Shown one piece after another: positions 21,830-34,291 of a stretch of DNA of 64,000 nt. The DNA comes from Dichotomocladium elegans. Its lineage: Eukaryota > Mucoromycota > Mucoromycetes > Mucorales > Lichtheimiaceae. The stretch's first letter is position 1, and each line of letters starts with the position of its first letter. The stretch lies in NCBI GenBank assembly GCA_025716815.1, contig JAIXMN010000003.1, positions 1,550,001 to 1,614,000 on the forward strand. Reading direction: 5' to 3'. Made by a program: the position numbers and the translations under genes. Below the pieces are notes generated by a model. That model ran no database searches. It worked only from the letters and a program-made list of their open reading frames with translations, and was not told where the DNA came from.

Positions 21830-23890
21830 TTCAAAATTGAAGTCGAGACCTAGCTGTTTTGAAGTCGCGTTTGCCCAGAAACCTTTACGCGTGATGACAA
21901 AGCAAATATCGCGCAAAAAAGCTTTTTGCCCTTTTGAATCCTTTTCTTTTATACATGTTTTGCATTCTGAAATGATCAAACTATTGTTCTACTATGATGG
22001 ACAAGGTAATGTCGTTGATGAGCATAGCTGCCCTGAAGCTATTTGGACTATGGCATTGATAAGGAAAAGTACTCTCTTCAATTCGTTTGTTCTCAAACAG
22101 AATATCTGCGTTAGTCTATCTTGCAGGGGTAACCCTGACCTTTTTGCTACGCGTATCCGCAGCAAGAGGTTACAGCCATCCAGATGAAAGAAGCAGACTT
22201 TAAGCGCGGCTACACAATATACAACGACACATATAAGGTCAGATTTTCAAACTGATATTCGAGAAGGTCTTGAGTACATTCACTGCTGCAAGAGAACTCA
22301 GCATAAATGTTCAGTCAGCTTAGCGATGGGACATGACTGACATTGACTTTAGAAAAAACTGTATTTTCCTTCACGAGGCTGGCTTCCACATTAACATGAA
22401 CCGCAGCATGGTATGTTCCAAGAAAGGAACTTCTGCAGCAGTTACAGTGTCAAGATTAAGAGCGAAAACAACTAAAACCTTGGGTGCATTCTCGGCATCA
22501 GGCATTAGTAAACGTAGCTTGAGACCCCACAACCACCGGCCAAAAAAGAAAAAAGAAAAAGAGCGGGACCAGTCCGTAGCTGCACGCAAAGGAACTGTCA
22601 CTGGACACTACTTCAGCTTTCTTAAGAACTACCATGGATAAATTGGATACGTATGAACATATGAAGGACCATTTTTGGCGATGGATAATGCACTTATTCA
22701 TAAGACTGAGAATATCTCTAAATACATCGAGTTTCGAAGATATCGATGCGCCTATCTTCCATCTTATTTGCCTGAACTCATTCCTATTGAACAGTTTTGG
22801 TAGCTTGTGAGGAGCAAAGTAAAACGTAATAGGTTCTTGGAAAGCGAGACACTGTTGATCCGAATTAATAGAGCCTGGAGTAGCTTAAAGTTGAGCGAGT
22901 TCAAACGATCCGCTTTTCACTTTGATAGATGTCCAAATGGGGGAAAACTATGATCCGGCTTGTGATAATTCTTCAGTGATTGTCACGGTAATAGATATGT
23001 TAAAAAACGGAGGAAAAGAAAAGTATGAGAAGAGATCGGATCCCAGATTCCTTTGGATATGTTGAAAGCATTGTTGAGATATAAAGAGTATTATTCCTAT
23101 ATGCAATCATTCAGTATTAGGTCGGACCTCGGTTAAACGAAGATGAGTGAACTGTTTCCTCTTTATCAAATTCTTCCTTGGCCTCTCTTCCATGGGTTAT
23201 CCGGTATGAATCTTTATATCCATTTGCTTGTTATTCGAATCTAACACCTTCTGTTATCTGTAAATTGATCAATCGTATCTGTACTTGATGAGCCATGGAA
23301 GAAAGAATAAAACAGAATCGCATCATCCGGTGGGACCGCGATCTGCCTGCCTTCGGGTATGACCTTCCTCTCTCTTTTTTTTTACGTTGCGTTGTCTGTG
23401 CCTGCTCCTGTCTTCGCTTCAGCGTTGCTTCCACACCAGGGTGCTCTCCTTTTTTTGCTGTCATCTTCCTTGTTCCCGCGCGCACGCGGTGTGAATTGCC
23501 GATGTCCCACCTTTCGCCGGCTTCGTGCCTGCCATTGTGTCCCCGCCGCTACCCCTAGCTTTGTTTCTGTCATCGCGTCGCTGCTGCTGCTGGCGTGCTT
23601 CTGGCATTGCCTGTCCTTGCTCCTGACGCTGCTGCTGGCGCACCACCCAATCCCTCTGACATGGTGATCGCTATGTGCACATCTGGATACGGCTGCTGTG
23701 AACTGGGCTGGTAGGTCAAAGTGCAAAAGGTGGGACAATGTTTTCTGTTGACTAACAAATCTTTTTATCTGGAGATACGACAATTTCGTATAATACTATG
23801 CGGTATTCTTTTTGTATTGAACATCATTATTACATGTTATATACGAAATTCATTCTGGAAAACAAAGTAGACGTCATATAAAATATATAA
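21830..23890 (+). mobile_element. Degenerate Tc1/IS630-like DDE transposon, longest copy
   Basis: The left end carries spaced AAGTCG/AAGTCGC motifs and TTTACGCGTGATGACAAAG. Transposase remnants follow in order: TDIDFRKNCIFLHEAGFHIN (with a His in place of the second catalytic Asp), NMNRSMVCSKKGT, LGAFSASGI, then in other frames AMDNALIHKTENISKYIEF, YRCAYLPSYLPELIPIEQFW (third catalytic position Glu) and a SKVKRNRFLESE-like tail. Frameshifts and stops show the copy is dead. Beyond 23.28 kb come GATGAGCCATGGAAG and a GC-rich pyrimidine module to about 23.66 kb. The last part (23.74-23.88 kb) matches 63.53-63.69 kb. Family assignment rests on the DDE motif neighbourhood (DE.GFH; NPIEQFW). Confidence 0.7.
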
Positions 23891-24543
23891 ATGATTTTCT
23901 TAAGAAGATCCAGCAGTACGTTACTCTCTACCATGCATTTAAACGCAATATATTGCATAGCAGAGTAATAAATAATTAACCACATTATACTCGACTCAAA
24001 GATCGTTGTTTGTATCGCTCATCGCTAGAACGACCATACCGTGCAACAGCATGGCCTTAGAAACCTCGAATGACACAGTGTGTAGCCAATGGGTATCGAT
24101 ACGTATGTTATGGCATGATCACACCTCACCTTTTAACGCACAAGTCCAGGACATTAGCAATATGAGTCCCAAAACGGTAACACTTGTGGAGACCTTTGTC
24201 GAAAAGAATCTATTGCTGATTCCTTGACGATAAGAGACCGGGAGATAATATAGATACTATTAAAGAGCAAGAAACAATCTCCCCTTGCCTCTGTTGAATT
24301 TTGTACCGGTTCCGGCTTTCGGATTTCCGCAGGTCTAGACAGAAGGTTATATACGGGTCAAATTACTATAATGCTAAGTGATCGACTTACCGGTAATCTT
24401 TCATATATACTCCACAGTACCATTTATAGAATAACACATTCGAAGCGCTGTTAAATATTAACGAGGCTCTTTTTCTCTGCTCTCATTCTTGACGAGTGTA
24501 TGGCTGATGATATCAGCAAATAAATAGCACACTGAGGTTGGAT
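23891..24543. other. Intergenic region, no supported gene
   Basis: AT-rich, with one plus-strand frame of 73 codons at 24006 that shows no family motifs. Probably right flank of the transposon relic. Confidence 0.4.
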
Positions 24544-24892
24544 TTAAGGATCTGTGCTCCCACATTTTCCAGCAATGCGCTGCAGTAGGTGGTACTTGAT
24601 TGGTGACCCGAACCTCTGTTCCCAGAACAGCAGTGTTCGCCGGTCATTGACCTCAAAATATCGCGTACCGTTAATACATGGAAATGGGGACTCCTTTTTG
24701 CCTTGAAAAAGTCAAATAACCTCCCGAAATTTCGTCTTTCCGATGGATCACTGTTAAATCCAAAGAGTCGATAGGCGGTGGAAGGGGACAAGTCATTTCC
24801 ATATATGGAATGTTCCACATAGGGATGGTTGTACTGGGATTGTACGACGTCGGCTTTTTTTTTGTTGGTGATCCTCTCTTGAAGGGAGACAA
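24544..24892 (-). pseudogene. Unrecognised coding remnant with a frame break
   Basis: Minus strand. The first frame encodes MWNIPYMEMTCPLPPPIDSL and on to EISGGYLTF. The second frame, one base off, encodes GKKESPFPCINGTRYFEVND followed by RRTLLFWEQRFGSPIKYH and a stop at 24544. The composition (Trp, Cys, Tyr, Pro) looks like real coding sequence in both halves. The frames meet at a run of five T (about 24707). One base fewer would join them; alternatively a weak GTGATC donor and an AAAAAG acceptor would remove about 58 bases in phase. No ATG exists at the open frame's start; the first is at 24820. I do not recognise the family. Confidence 0.4.
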
Positions 24893-25387
24893 TCTCTTTT
24901 CTTTTTCAACGTTTGCAAAACCAGAGACGGCCTTTTATGATGCTTAACCTCCACTACCTACCCAGAAGTGGCATCACTCCTCATGTGTACTGGGGGCATA
25001 CGAGCCTTTTTCTGCCTTCAGTCGGCCTGTTTCCCTGTAGAAACATAAGGCTTGACACACGCAAACGTTCCTATGCAGGGATGCAAATCCAGCTTCAATG
25101 GATTCAAAAGAAACCCGAAAATTCCTTTGGTTATGTAACAAAGTTCCATTGTCACTCCAATACACATGCAAGAAAGGGTGAAATAAGAAAAAGAAAACGG
25201 ATCATAGTATCGAGACGGACATCAGAAAGCGGGGTAGTATTTAGAGTTAACGAATACAAGCCCAGTCCCAAAGAGGCAACCGCTAAGAAACAATAATGCA
25301 GTGCAGGCCGAGTCATAAGGTTGTTCCGCAGTCCACGATCTCCTCCTCTTCGGACAATGATCAGTCATACGGAAAACTCCATGTCGC
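24893..25387. other. Intergenic region, no firm gene
   Basis: Open frames exist on both strands (plus strand 24913-25296; minus strand 24974-25171 and 25222-25387), but their codons overlap and none has a recognisable motif. I treat them as chance frames or debris. Confidence 0.35.
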
Positions 25388-25748
25388 TTAATTTTGAGGA
25401 TTAGCTTGAGAGGCAAAAGAGAAAAAATTCTGCTTCCGTGGCGCGGCAGTGGAACCTTGAAAGGTGCCCGTTGCAATTTCGAACGAGCTGGGCTGAGCTT
25501 GCTTAAGATGCGTACTCCCTCATTAGTAACGTGAGCATGCACAGCAAAATACAAATACTTGTTCCAGTATATGAAGTGTTAATATTATACTTGGCTGCCA
25601 AATAGACCGTTCGTGTATGTTTCGGCGAGTTGATAGCAACAAAGTACGCGAATCCAAGTCTACGACTCTGCACCAAAAAGCTCGTATAGGGGAATCTAGA
25701 AACGTTTACCTCGACTAGGCGATTGTGGCGCCAACCCGAAGAAGCCAT
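25388..25748 (-). CDS. Tentative small spliced gene, 73 residues
   Basis: Three phase-0 exons on the minus strand (25748-25710, 25659-25591, 25501-25388) with GT-AG introns of 50 and 89 bases. They give a start MASSGWRHNRLVE, a middle TWIRVLCCYQLAETYTNGLF and an end that includes SFEIATGTFQGSTAAPRKQN. The exon-3 composition is protein-like, but I know no family. The ATG is only about 90 bases from the divergent RhoGEF start and the model was assembled without homology, so it may be wrong. Confidence 0.3.
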
Positions 25749-25760
25749 GTTACACAGGTT

Positions 25761-25770
25761 TATAAAATAG
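25761..25770 (+). promoter_or_regulatory. TATA-like box of the RhoGEF gene
   Basis: TATAAAATAG lies 79 bases upstream of the proposed RhoGEF ATG (25840), in otherwise mixed-composition DNA. Confidence 0.4.
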
Positions 25771-25839
25771 ATTGCAGCGCATGCATCCCCTAAACGATTT
25801 CTTTCAACCCTTCTTTTCCTCTTGCAAACATCATTTTTA

Positions 25840-28800
25840 ATGAGCGTGGCATTGTCCAATAATAGGGACATTTTTGACCTCATCGAGTCAACTCTAGAGG
25901 ATTTCAGCAGTCCAGCCCAGTCACCTACTATGGTAAGTTTTCCGTCTTGCCGGTTATATGCATCGATGCTCAAGCATCTTCGCAACAACCACGACACAGG
26001 AGAACTTCCCGCTAGGTGGTGCATATTTTTCCACGACTGCGCAGGACACTGTCTCTGAAGACGAGGATGACACCAACGAAATTAACACCCCCATCTCGTC
26101 GCCATCGCGCACTTCTACGACGCGAAGCAATGAAGAACCCCGGCACAAGAACGTCGACCGTCTTTCTACTCAACGATCAACCAGCAGCGACGTACCTGTA
26201 TTCCAGCACCGTTTCGATCCTTCGCTCCTTTCCACCATCAGCCAGCATTTTACCGACTACGTCTCTACCCTCAACAAAAGCCGACAACTGTACTGCGCAA
26301 GCGAATATCCCTTATCGTTCACGGGCGAGGAGGCACTGGTGAGTATGAGTTGGAGAGTCAAACGAATCTTTTGAGCTCTTCATCCTACCGTTGTTGCTGC
26401 TGAGATTGTTACTAAAACAACACCTTTCCATCAACTTAGAAAATCCTAGGCAGCATCTTGCCGCCCGAGGTCACTCACGCCGAAGTTAAAAGGCTAGCAC
26501 GTGTGCTTCTACACACCACCCCAGCGCTCATTCGTCCGACGCCGTACGCTGAGAAATCTATCCGAAAAAACAACTTTTATGAGAAACCAAGCGAAATTTA
26601 CTACATAGAACCGCAGACAGAGTTACCGCAGGGCGTCTACGTCCCTTTCACCAGTTGCTACTCGCCACGCTGTGATCCCAATGTTGGATGTTACGCCAAC
26701 TCTTGCCCAAATCGCCCGCCCATCAACCGAACCCATTCTACCCGCTCAGATTCCGGAGTCGCTGTATGTTTTTATCCAGAGGAACCCCTATGAAACTTAC
26801 TCATATTGCGCTTGTTTTGGATAAGGTTGCTACTCGTGCGAAGTCAGCTGCGGCTTCATCTATTGCATCTTCGCACGATACGGTGAGAGGAATAAGATAA
26901 GGTTACATGATGCAGCAACTTACAATAGAATCCTTTTAGGCGTTTTCTAAATCATGGCAAGGAAGTGTTTCTCGGGAAATCCTGCAAAGCACTCCGCCCG
27001 ATGAAATCAAACGACAGGAGGCAATCTATGAGCTCATCTACACCGAAGAAGGTTATTTGGGCGACCTAAATCTGCTTGGCGAAGTTTACGCCCGTCCACT
27101 GCGCACCGCCCAGTGTCTTCCTGCCAACTACCGCGATTCATTCTGCGATAAAGTGTTTGGAAATTACGCTGATTTGATTGCGATCCACAAGGCGCTCTAC
27201 CGCGAACTGCATGACCACCAACTTCTCTGCCAAGAGCGTACCATAGGAGGCTTTGTCGACCGAGTTGGCGATATCCTGCTGCGTCACGTGAGCAAGTTCG
27301 TGGACGTTTACTCAAAGTACGGGCCGCAGGTGCCTTTGGCTGAGTACGAGGTGAAGCGTGAACTGAGACGGAACATACTCTTCCATAACTTTGTTAAGGA
27401 GCGCCAGCGGCTTGCAGAGTGCCGGAAATTACCATATCGGCATTTTATGGTTTCTCCTGTAACTCGTCTTCAACGATATCCACTACTTCTTGATGCTATC
27501 ATTAAGAAGACACCCGAAGACCATTCAGACAAGGCTGACCTAACGGCATGTCTGAATATCATTCGTCAAGCGTGCGATCAGGTCAATTCGCTCTCGGCCG
27601 AGAAGCGGATGGAACTTCGAGTGTACGAAATCAGTGACAATATTGAATTCAAAGTTGGGGAGCCGACTGTCGATCTCAAGCTCGATAACCCGAGCAGCCG
27701 GAAGCTGCTGCACGAGGGTACTCTGAAGCGTCGAAAGCAGATGGCCATTAAGGAATACCAGGTGTTTTTGTTCGATCACATGCTTGTATTTACCAAACTC
27801 AAGGGCGAGAAGCACGTTGCCTGGGGCCGTCCCATCCCCATCGAACTCCTTCGCGTTGGCGACGAAAGCGAGATTTCGCTAGGATCGCGCACACTTACAT
27901 CGACAGCAGCAACATTCATGACAGCGTCATCCGGCCCGTTTACTCCGCCGCATACAATCACAGCTGGACTTCCTTCACCGCCCGTCGGCGCTGTCAGTAA
28001 AGACACTCAGTCATGCTCTCTCCTTTTTCAACACATGGGACGCAACGGCGACATATATGCATTTCAAGTGTCTAGTCCGGCTGAATATAATGAATGGAAG
28101 AGCAAAATCAGCCGAGCGAGAAAAAGCTTCGAGGAGCTGCATCCTGAACGCAGAGTCTTTGAATTACATGCGCTTAGTGACACAACGTTCTCTTCCAGCG
28201 CTGGACTGGGCAAGGTGGTGGGCACTGGGAAGTTTGGTACGTTAACATACATCTCAATCTCGCACTGAATTATGCACGGCGTATGTTACTGATTATGGTG
28301 CCATACATGTCCATGCCACATTTAGTGGGTGCTCGAAAGCTACCGATGGTTGTGATCGCAACAGAGGTTGGTATCTGGATGGGCACAGACGGCGAGCCAA
28401 TGTCTATCCGCAAGGTGATGAGCGTGAATGGCGTAACTCAGATTTCGGTGATGGAGGATATCCACATGCTCTTGGTGCTTGCCGACAAGACCCTCACAGC
28501 CTACCCTATCGATGAACTCGATCCCACGTCGCATCGACGGTCACCGCAGCGGCCTTCCTTCAATATTGCCAGCTCAGTCTCTTTCTTCCGCTCTGGTGTA
28601 ATCGACAATCAATCGTTCGTGGTGGCGACAATGCGTAAGAAGAGCCTTGACACAGTCTTCAAGTCGTTTATACCTGTATGTGGGGATCTACGAGATCCCA
28701 AGAACAGCAAATTCTTGACAAAGAAGTCCGGCTTTCTTAGCAAAGCCCCGCCGGCATGGTTCCAACCCTACAAGGAGTTCTATGTGGGCGCTCAGGCAAC

Positions 28801-29380
28801 CGACATTAACGTTTTGAGCAAGAATATTGCGGTGGTCTGCGACCGCGGTTTTGAGATAATGAATCTTGAGAAGCTCAGTATGCATCATGATCTACCGAAT
28901 CTGGAAGATCCCGATTTTGACTTTATTGTGGAGAGCAAGAACGAGAGCACACCTCTCGCCATTTTCCGATGCGGGCGAGAGGGTTTCTTGCTTTGTTATA
29001 CAACGACAGCATTCTTAGTATCGGCTAAGGGTCGTTACATGCGCACGACTTACCCACGTATTGAATGGATCGGAAATCCGCAGTCGGTTGCATTTCACTA
29101 TCCCTATGTTATAGCGTTTGACTCGACTTTCATCGAGGTGTGGAATGTTGAAAATGTAAGTAAAAAAGAGATGGGATGGGGCGGATATAAATGACTCACT
29201 TTTGGGTGCTATTTTCAGGGCGAATTTGTTCAACTTATCGAGGGTATGAAGGTTCGTCGTCTGCATTGCTCTTCTCATGTCTCGGAACCTATTATCCATG
29301 GATGCATGACCCATCCTTTCAAGCCCGACTTCCAATATGTCTTCCATCTGAAACGCGTGGAGCATAATAATGGCAAATGA
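25840..29380 (+). CDS. Rho guanine nucleotide exchange factor (DEP-DH-PH-CNH; ROM/RGF type)
   Basis: Predicted 1033-residue protein from seven exons: 25840-25932, 26000-26338, 26440-26763, 26826-26882, 26940-28236, 28326-29155 and 29219-29380. All phases agree. Order: a low-complexity N terminus; a DEP-like domain (about 115-210, FTDYVSTLNKSRQLYC to FYEKPSEIYYIE); a DH domain (about 295-485, RQEAIYELIYTEEGYLGDL, YRHFMVSPVTRLQRYPLLL); a PH domain (about 530-665, LHEGTLKRRKQ to EYNEWKSKI); and a CNH/citron domain (about 705-1025, KLPMVVIATEVGIWM to YVFHLKRVEH). This is the architecture of fungal Rom1/2 and Rgf exchange factors that load Rho1 with GTP at the plasma membrane for cell-wall glucan synthesis and cell-wall integrity signalling. 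The substrate is inferred from the family. It is shorter than yeast Rom2; an upstream exon could be missing. Confidence 0.9.
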
Positions 29381-30290
29381 TGATGGCTGGCAATGGCCAT
29401 ATCTTGCTCATTGAACATCTCCCAATTAAATAATAACAATAGTTGTTATTCCTCATCTGCACACATACACATAACATACACACGCACACACGCACATATT
29501 TAACCACGTAGCATACACACAGCATCCATAACTATAATACCCGCTTATCCTTCCTTTGGCCCAATGAGCAGAAACAATTTTTTACGCGCCGGAATATCAT
29601 TAATTAGAACGGACTATTTGCTACACAAACCGAATCCAAAGTACATACAACGGACAGATGCGATACAGCTACATGAAAGGCAGTGAAGGTTTTTTTCGCG
29701 CGAGGTTTTGTACAACGTCGTTGATCGAGTAGTAAGTCTAACCATGTATCTGCGGCTTGAACACAGGGGGTTTGACCAAATTAAAAATACGTTCACCCAT
29801 GACATTGAATTAATACTCTTTCCCGGGTTCCTTTATGGATATCCGTTATGACTCGACGGGGATCGGATTGATGGAACCGAAGACGCGATTTCGAAATCAC
29901 GTGCTTAGCAATGTGTATTTTCGAGGGCAATGTCACAGCGGGGAGAACCCTGCCGGAACTTCCCGCCGCAGCGTAGCTGCCAAAAAAGGTGAGGATAGGA
30001 GGAATTTGATGGCGATATCGTCTTCCTATAAGGCAAGAACAGTTTTTCTTTTTCATACGGAAGAGGCCAAACAAAGATAATTTACTTGAAGGAAATGCGT
30101 TTGCGATTTTCAGATTAAATCTTCATCGAAGTCAGCAGATGGTGGTGCATCGTTCTCCGTTGTGCACATCTCCAGGGCGGGGGGGGAAGGAGGGGGCGAG
30201 GATGGGGCTGTGCTACTCGGTCGCTATTTATTTACGCTTTCCCTCTCCCCCCTCTTCTCACCCTGTTTTGTAAAATAATATACATTGACA
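29381..30290. other. Intergenic region between RhoGEF and OMA1 genes
   Basis: Contains a CA/GCAC-rich stretch (29458-29500), a G-rich purine block (30178-30200) and pyrimidine runs just before the OMA1 ATG. Open frames on both strands show no family motifs. The last 100 bases are the likely OMA1 promoter. Confidence 0.45.
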
Positions 30291-31878
30291 ATGCTAAAAA
30301 CTTTTGTTGCTGTACGGTCCGCCATGCGTAGACCGAGCCCTTGCTCACCGACTCTCCTTTCTTGTCGTCACATTACCCGGCAGAAGGTGCTACGATCCAT
30401 GCCTCGATTTTCACAAAAACAGGGACAGGCCATCATTGCTCAAGCATTTCACACCTCCGCTCCTCGACAGTCTCCGCTTATCCCTCTTCCGGCCTTGCTT
30501 CTAACTGCTCTCAAGTCCGGAAAGCTTGTGAGCTTAGTATCTTTATCCTCGAAAACGTCCCTCACGCTCCTTCCACATACGTTATACAGCCAGCGCATGC
30601 GTATTTATGTCAAGTTTCTTGCGGGGATCCCCATTGTAGGCCTATCACTGTTGCTGCTTGTTGGGCTAGATCAGGTAAAAATAAGGAAGAGCAGCATTCA
30701 GAACAAAGGTGGGACTGAAGCTACTGGTAAATCAGGCACCCAACACGGGACGTTTAAGGCTCATCTATTTAACCGAGGCCGAGGAGGATGAAATAGTGGA
30801 GATGGAAGTGAACCAGATCATCGGAAATCAGCTGGGCCTGGTGTCGCCAATGGACAGCGTAGAGGTTGAATGGCTGAAGACGATCGTGGATAATATTGCG
30901 ATGGTTGCGGTCGATGATGCGCGTGATCCGGTGCGCAAATATAATCCCGAGGAGAAGAAGGAATTTGTCCTCTTCTTTGTCAACGATAATACGACTGTCA
31001 ATGCCATGTGCATCGGCCGCTACTTTGTCGTTTATAACCCTATTGTAGACCTGCTCGAATGGGATACGAATCGGATGGCAGTCATCTTATCCCATGAGAT
31101 AGCACATTCCATCCAACGGCACTTTGTTGAGCAACAGGGAATGGCATCGTTTATGCTAATGCTTGGTGACATGACCCGAGGCGCCTTCTGGGTCATGACC
31201 GAATGGCTCGGGCCCTATATCAATCAAAAGATCAACGAGGCTATCTCTGTATTTGTAAAGTGGGAAATCGATATGACATACAACCGTGAATTGGAAAAGG
31301 AGGTATTTGAGAGCAAAGCCAATACGGATCTGCTTGATTTCGATTTCTCATTTACCCTCGACATATATACCCAGGCAGACTTGCTCGGCCTGAAACTCCT
31401 TGCCAAGGCTGGCTATGATCCAACCGTTGCCATTGATGTATGGACCAAGATCGGCGCATCAGAAGTGGAGATCGAGAACGAGCTAGAAGACAAAGAACCA
31501 CCAAAGTACGAAAACTTGGACATTAAGTTCGATCAGTATGTTCGCCATATCTTGCATGGCTGGTTTGGTACCACCCACCCTCCAACAAAAGAGCGTATTG
31601 AATACATGCGCGAACATATGGATGAGGCTGTCCAGCTGTACACTGAGTCGTTAAGGATCAATGGGCCACCCGTCCAGTATATTCCTCCTACAATCGAGGA
31701 GGCGGAAGAGATGAAGCACCAGAAGGAGATCACATCGAAAAAGAGCCTGTCATCTACTCTCCACGATTGGTATCTGGCCTGGGCGAGGTGGATAACCCAC
31801 ACGAACGAAGAGCAGCAAAAACAGCAGCATCAGGATGAGCCGTTGATCGTGGTAGCTGCAGTGGAGACGGCAACATAG
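30291..31878 (+). CDS. OMA1: Mitochondrial metalloendopeptidase OMA1
   Basis: Predicted 508-residue protein from two exons: 30291-30674 and 30736-31878 (GTAAAA donor, AAATCAG acceptor). The N terminus is rich in Arg, Ser and Leu with few acids, as in a mitochondrial presequence. A membrane segment follows (FLAGIPIVGLSLLLLVGLDQ), then APNTGRLRLIYL, and the M48 zinc-protease motif SHEIAHSIQRHF (HExxH) with the downstream Glu region KEVFESKANTDLL. Conserved AKAG(Y)DP and HPPTKERI segments close the domain. OMA1 acts in the inner membrane in quality control and stress-triggered processing. The C-terminal extension (about residues 440-508) is Gln/Glu-rich. An acceptor at 30709 would make a 34-base intron and is unlikely. 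Confidence 0.92.
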
Positions 31879-32840
31879 GCCAGACGTGTCTTGATCTCGT
31901 TGAATGATATATGTACATTAACTCATTCTTCCATTCATACCAGCATAGACCTACTGCACGCAGCACTGACTCATATAGACAGACTCATTGTCTGCATCAT
32001 ATACATACTGCATCTCTTTCCCGTTTCTTTTTTTACTTTCTATCATATTCTCGGGAATAAACACAGGCTTCATCACATTTCCTCATTATTCGCACAGCCC
32101 AATCTCTTTCGCAGTCCTGCTTACAAAATTGGGTAGCTCAACTTGATTCCCACTGCAGAAACGAAAATACTGTAGTTCCATCATCATCTATATACATGTT
32201 TAATCAAGAACGTCTTATCCGACGAAGATGGGTGTTTATAATCTCGGTTATTCAATGGCCAGTATAGAGTGAAAGTATCGATGTATATTTTCAGTAATGA
32301 ATGCGTATAAATGGTTGTGATATTAGATCAAACTACAAGAGATGGCACAGCATATGACACAGAATCATTCTTAGCTCCCTCCCCTTTTACTAGGACTGTA
32401 TTTGCATAGTTAATGTCTTAATAGCCGGCGTTCTTTCCGGAATGGAGCACGTCGAACTGGATGGACAGTCAATGTCTACTGTCCTGCCAAAATCGGAGAT
32501 TCAAAGGAGGTGGAAGTAACAGTTCAAAGTTAACAATACTAAAGCGCAATGTTCATTATTATTTACAGCTAACATTTGACATATAAGGTTCTGACATAAT
32601 CCAGATAAGCTTCAATAGCTTGTAGTACTCGGATTATTTTTTTATATTCTTTCCATCAATGAAATCAAGAATACCATTGATCTCAAATGACCATATCAAA
32701 TTGTCAATAGATACAGAAGGCCATTACACTGGGGTTTCCCTTACTCTAGTTGGTAGCGAAGCAGAGAATCAAACAACAGATCAATGAACTCTGGAATCTC
32801 AATGTTTTGAAATGCTATCATAGGCTACCCATGTAGCCTC
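31879..32840. other. Intergenic region, no supported gene
   Basis: AT-rich 3' flank of OMA1. There are short frames only. I saw no match to the other repeats in the window. Confidence 0.45.
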
Positions 32841-33549
32841 TCATTGTGTCCAGTTGATTTTCGTAAACAGTTGAGAGAGTCGAGTTTCGAAAATAGGGTT
32901 CATCAAATTGATGGTGGAAGAGACAGCAAACATCCAGAATTCCAGGCCAGCAACACCGACTTGCTTTACTCTGCTGATGTCCGATGCACCTTGTAATAGA
33001 AGATGAGCAAGATTATGCTTATATTGGATGATTTACATGATAGGAGAATAAGGTTCTCCTTCAGCTTATTGTTAATGATTCTGTAAGCATCTCACAGATA
33101 GCTATCAACGAAGAAGTTTAATGATCAATATTTTTATCTTACTAGTTTCAGTACCTTCCTCGTCTTGTTCGTCATTACCTTCGTCGTCATTGTTATCTTC
33201 ATCTTCGTCATTATTTTCATTTTCATCTAGCTGAAATGGCTTGATATTGTTCCCGCCTCTCAAAGTTTCTTTCGCCTTTCGCAAATGATCGCATGATGCA
33301 CGATATCAGAACGTGATCAGCGGCAGTAAGAGCGATATTGGAATAGAAGCATTCTAAAGAAACATAGTAGCTGCTATATAGAAACAATAAAAATAGGCAG
33401 ACTTGTATTCTTCTTCCAAAAAGACTAAATATGTATAGACCATGTTGAGATGATGGGGTAGTGCAGTAACTACAATTAATCATGAGCGTTATAAAAAGAT
33501 TGTGATTAGTGGCTTTAATATAAACTTCTTTATCAATGATATCCAACAC
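32841..33549 (-). pseudogene. Decayed or incomplete spliced gene on the minus strand
   Basis: The last two exons splice cleanly. One (at most 33305-33143) encodes CDHLRKAKETLRGGNNIKPF and then an Asp/Glu/Asn-rich acidic run. A GTAAGA donor and a TTACAAG acceptor join it in phase to the second (32989-32841), which includes VKQVGVAGLEFWMFAVSS and ends IFETRLSQLFTKINWTQ before a stop. Further upstream, 33549-33470 encodes LDIIDKEVYIKATNHNLFIT, which could be an earlier exon. Between them a frame break (TGA at 33306-33308) prevents a continuous model, and no ATG-led start was found. The family is unknown to me. It may be a remnant of a lineage-specific gene or of an element-borne gene. Confidence 0.4.
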
Positions 33550-34291
33550 TATTTTATTTATCGTTCAATCTCCAATAGTATACTCTGAATATACTACGAA
33601 AAGACCACAAATGAGTAATACTATAGCACAAAGATTTTTGCATTTGAGAGTGAAAGACTTTTTACAGTTATTTATATAGCGTATGAATCTCTTGGCCTTA
33701 TTTCACAGGGAGCCGTGATAGATTAGAGATTTTTTTGTATTTTGTATTAAAGGACTTTGTTGAGTGCTGAGTAACCAGCACTATATAAGAAAGCATAGGC
33801 TCATTTACTTTCAGCATCTAAACTTGCGACAAGTGCATAGCGCGGGCAGGGATATTAAAATCAAGCATTCATTGGCGTTGACTGATATGGAAAGGGGACT
33901 TCACTACCGCATTCCATTGGATGTATCTCATACTCTAGGGCTTAAGAGAATCTATTGGCGGACAGGTGACTTAAGTAGAAACGATGATTGGAGCGGAACT
34001 AGCCCAGCATTTTCGAGCCCGGGCTGTCAAGGTAGCTTGTGGGCATCAGAAACTCCGCGTTGATGCTGATTGGGGAATCACGTGACTAGCAGCCTTCATA
34101 TAAGGACCTGAATTTTTTTCGTTCCCCCAATAATCCGTTTTAACTTTCCTCCAGTCTGTGGCTCCGATACTTACTCTCTACGGCCACTTCGAATTCTCTC
34201 ACAACCCTTTCACCGACCGTCCGTGTAAATTCACAACCACACCTACCAGTTCGAGTATACTCAGAGAGACCCGTACATTACCCGGTGCATT
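33550..34291. other. Intergenic region upstream of TRA1
   Basis: AT-rich DNA, then a mixed segment with a 99-codon plus-strand frame at 33764 lacking motifs. From about 34120 to 34291 it is CT/CA-rich, fitting a leader and promoter for TRA1. Confidence 0.45.

Noticed and set aside
33764..34063. 99-codon plus-strand frame before TRA1
   Set aside because: No motif, atypical composition, and it lies in what must be the TRA1 promoter region.
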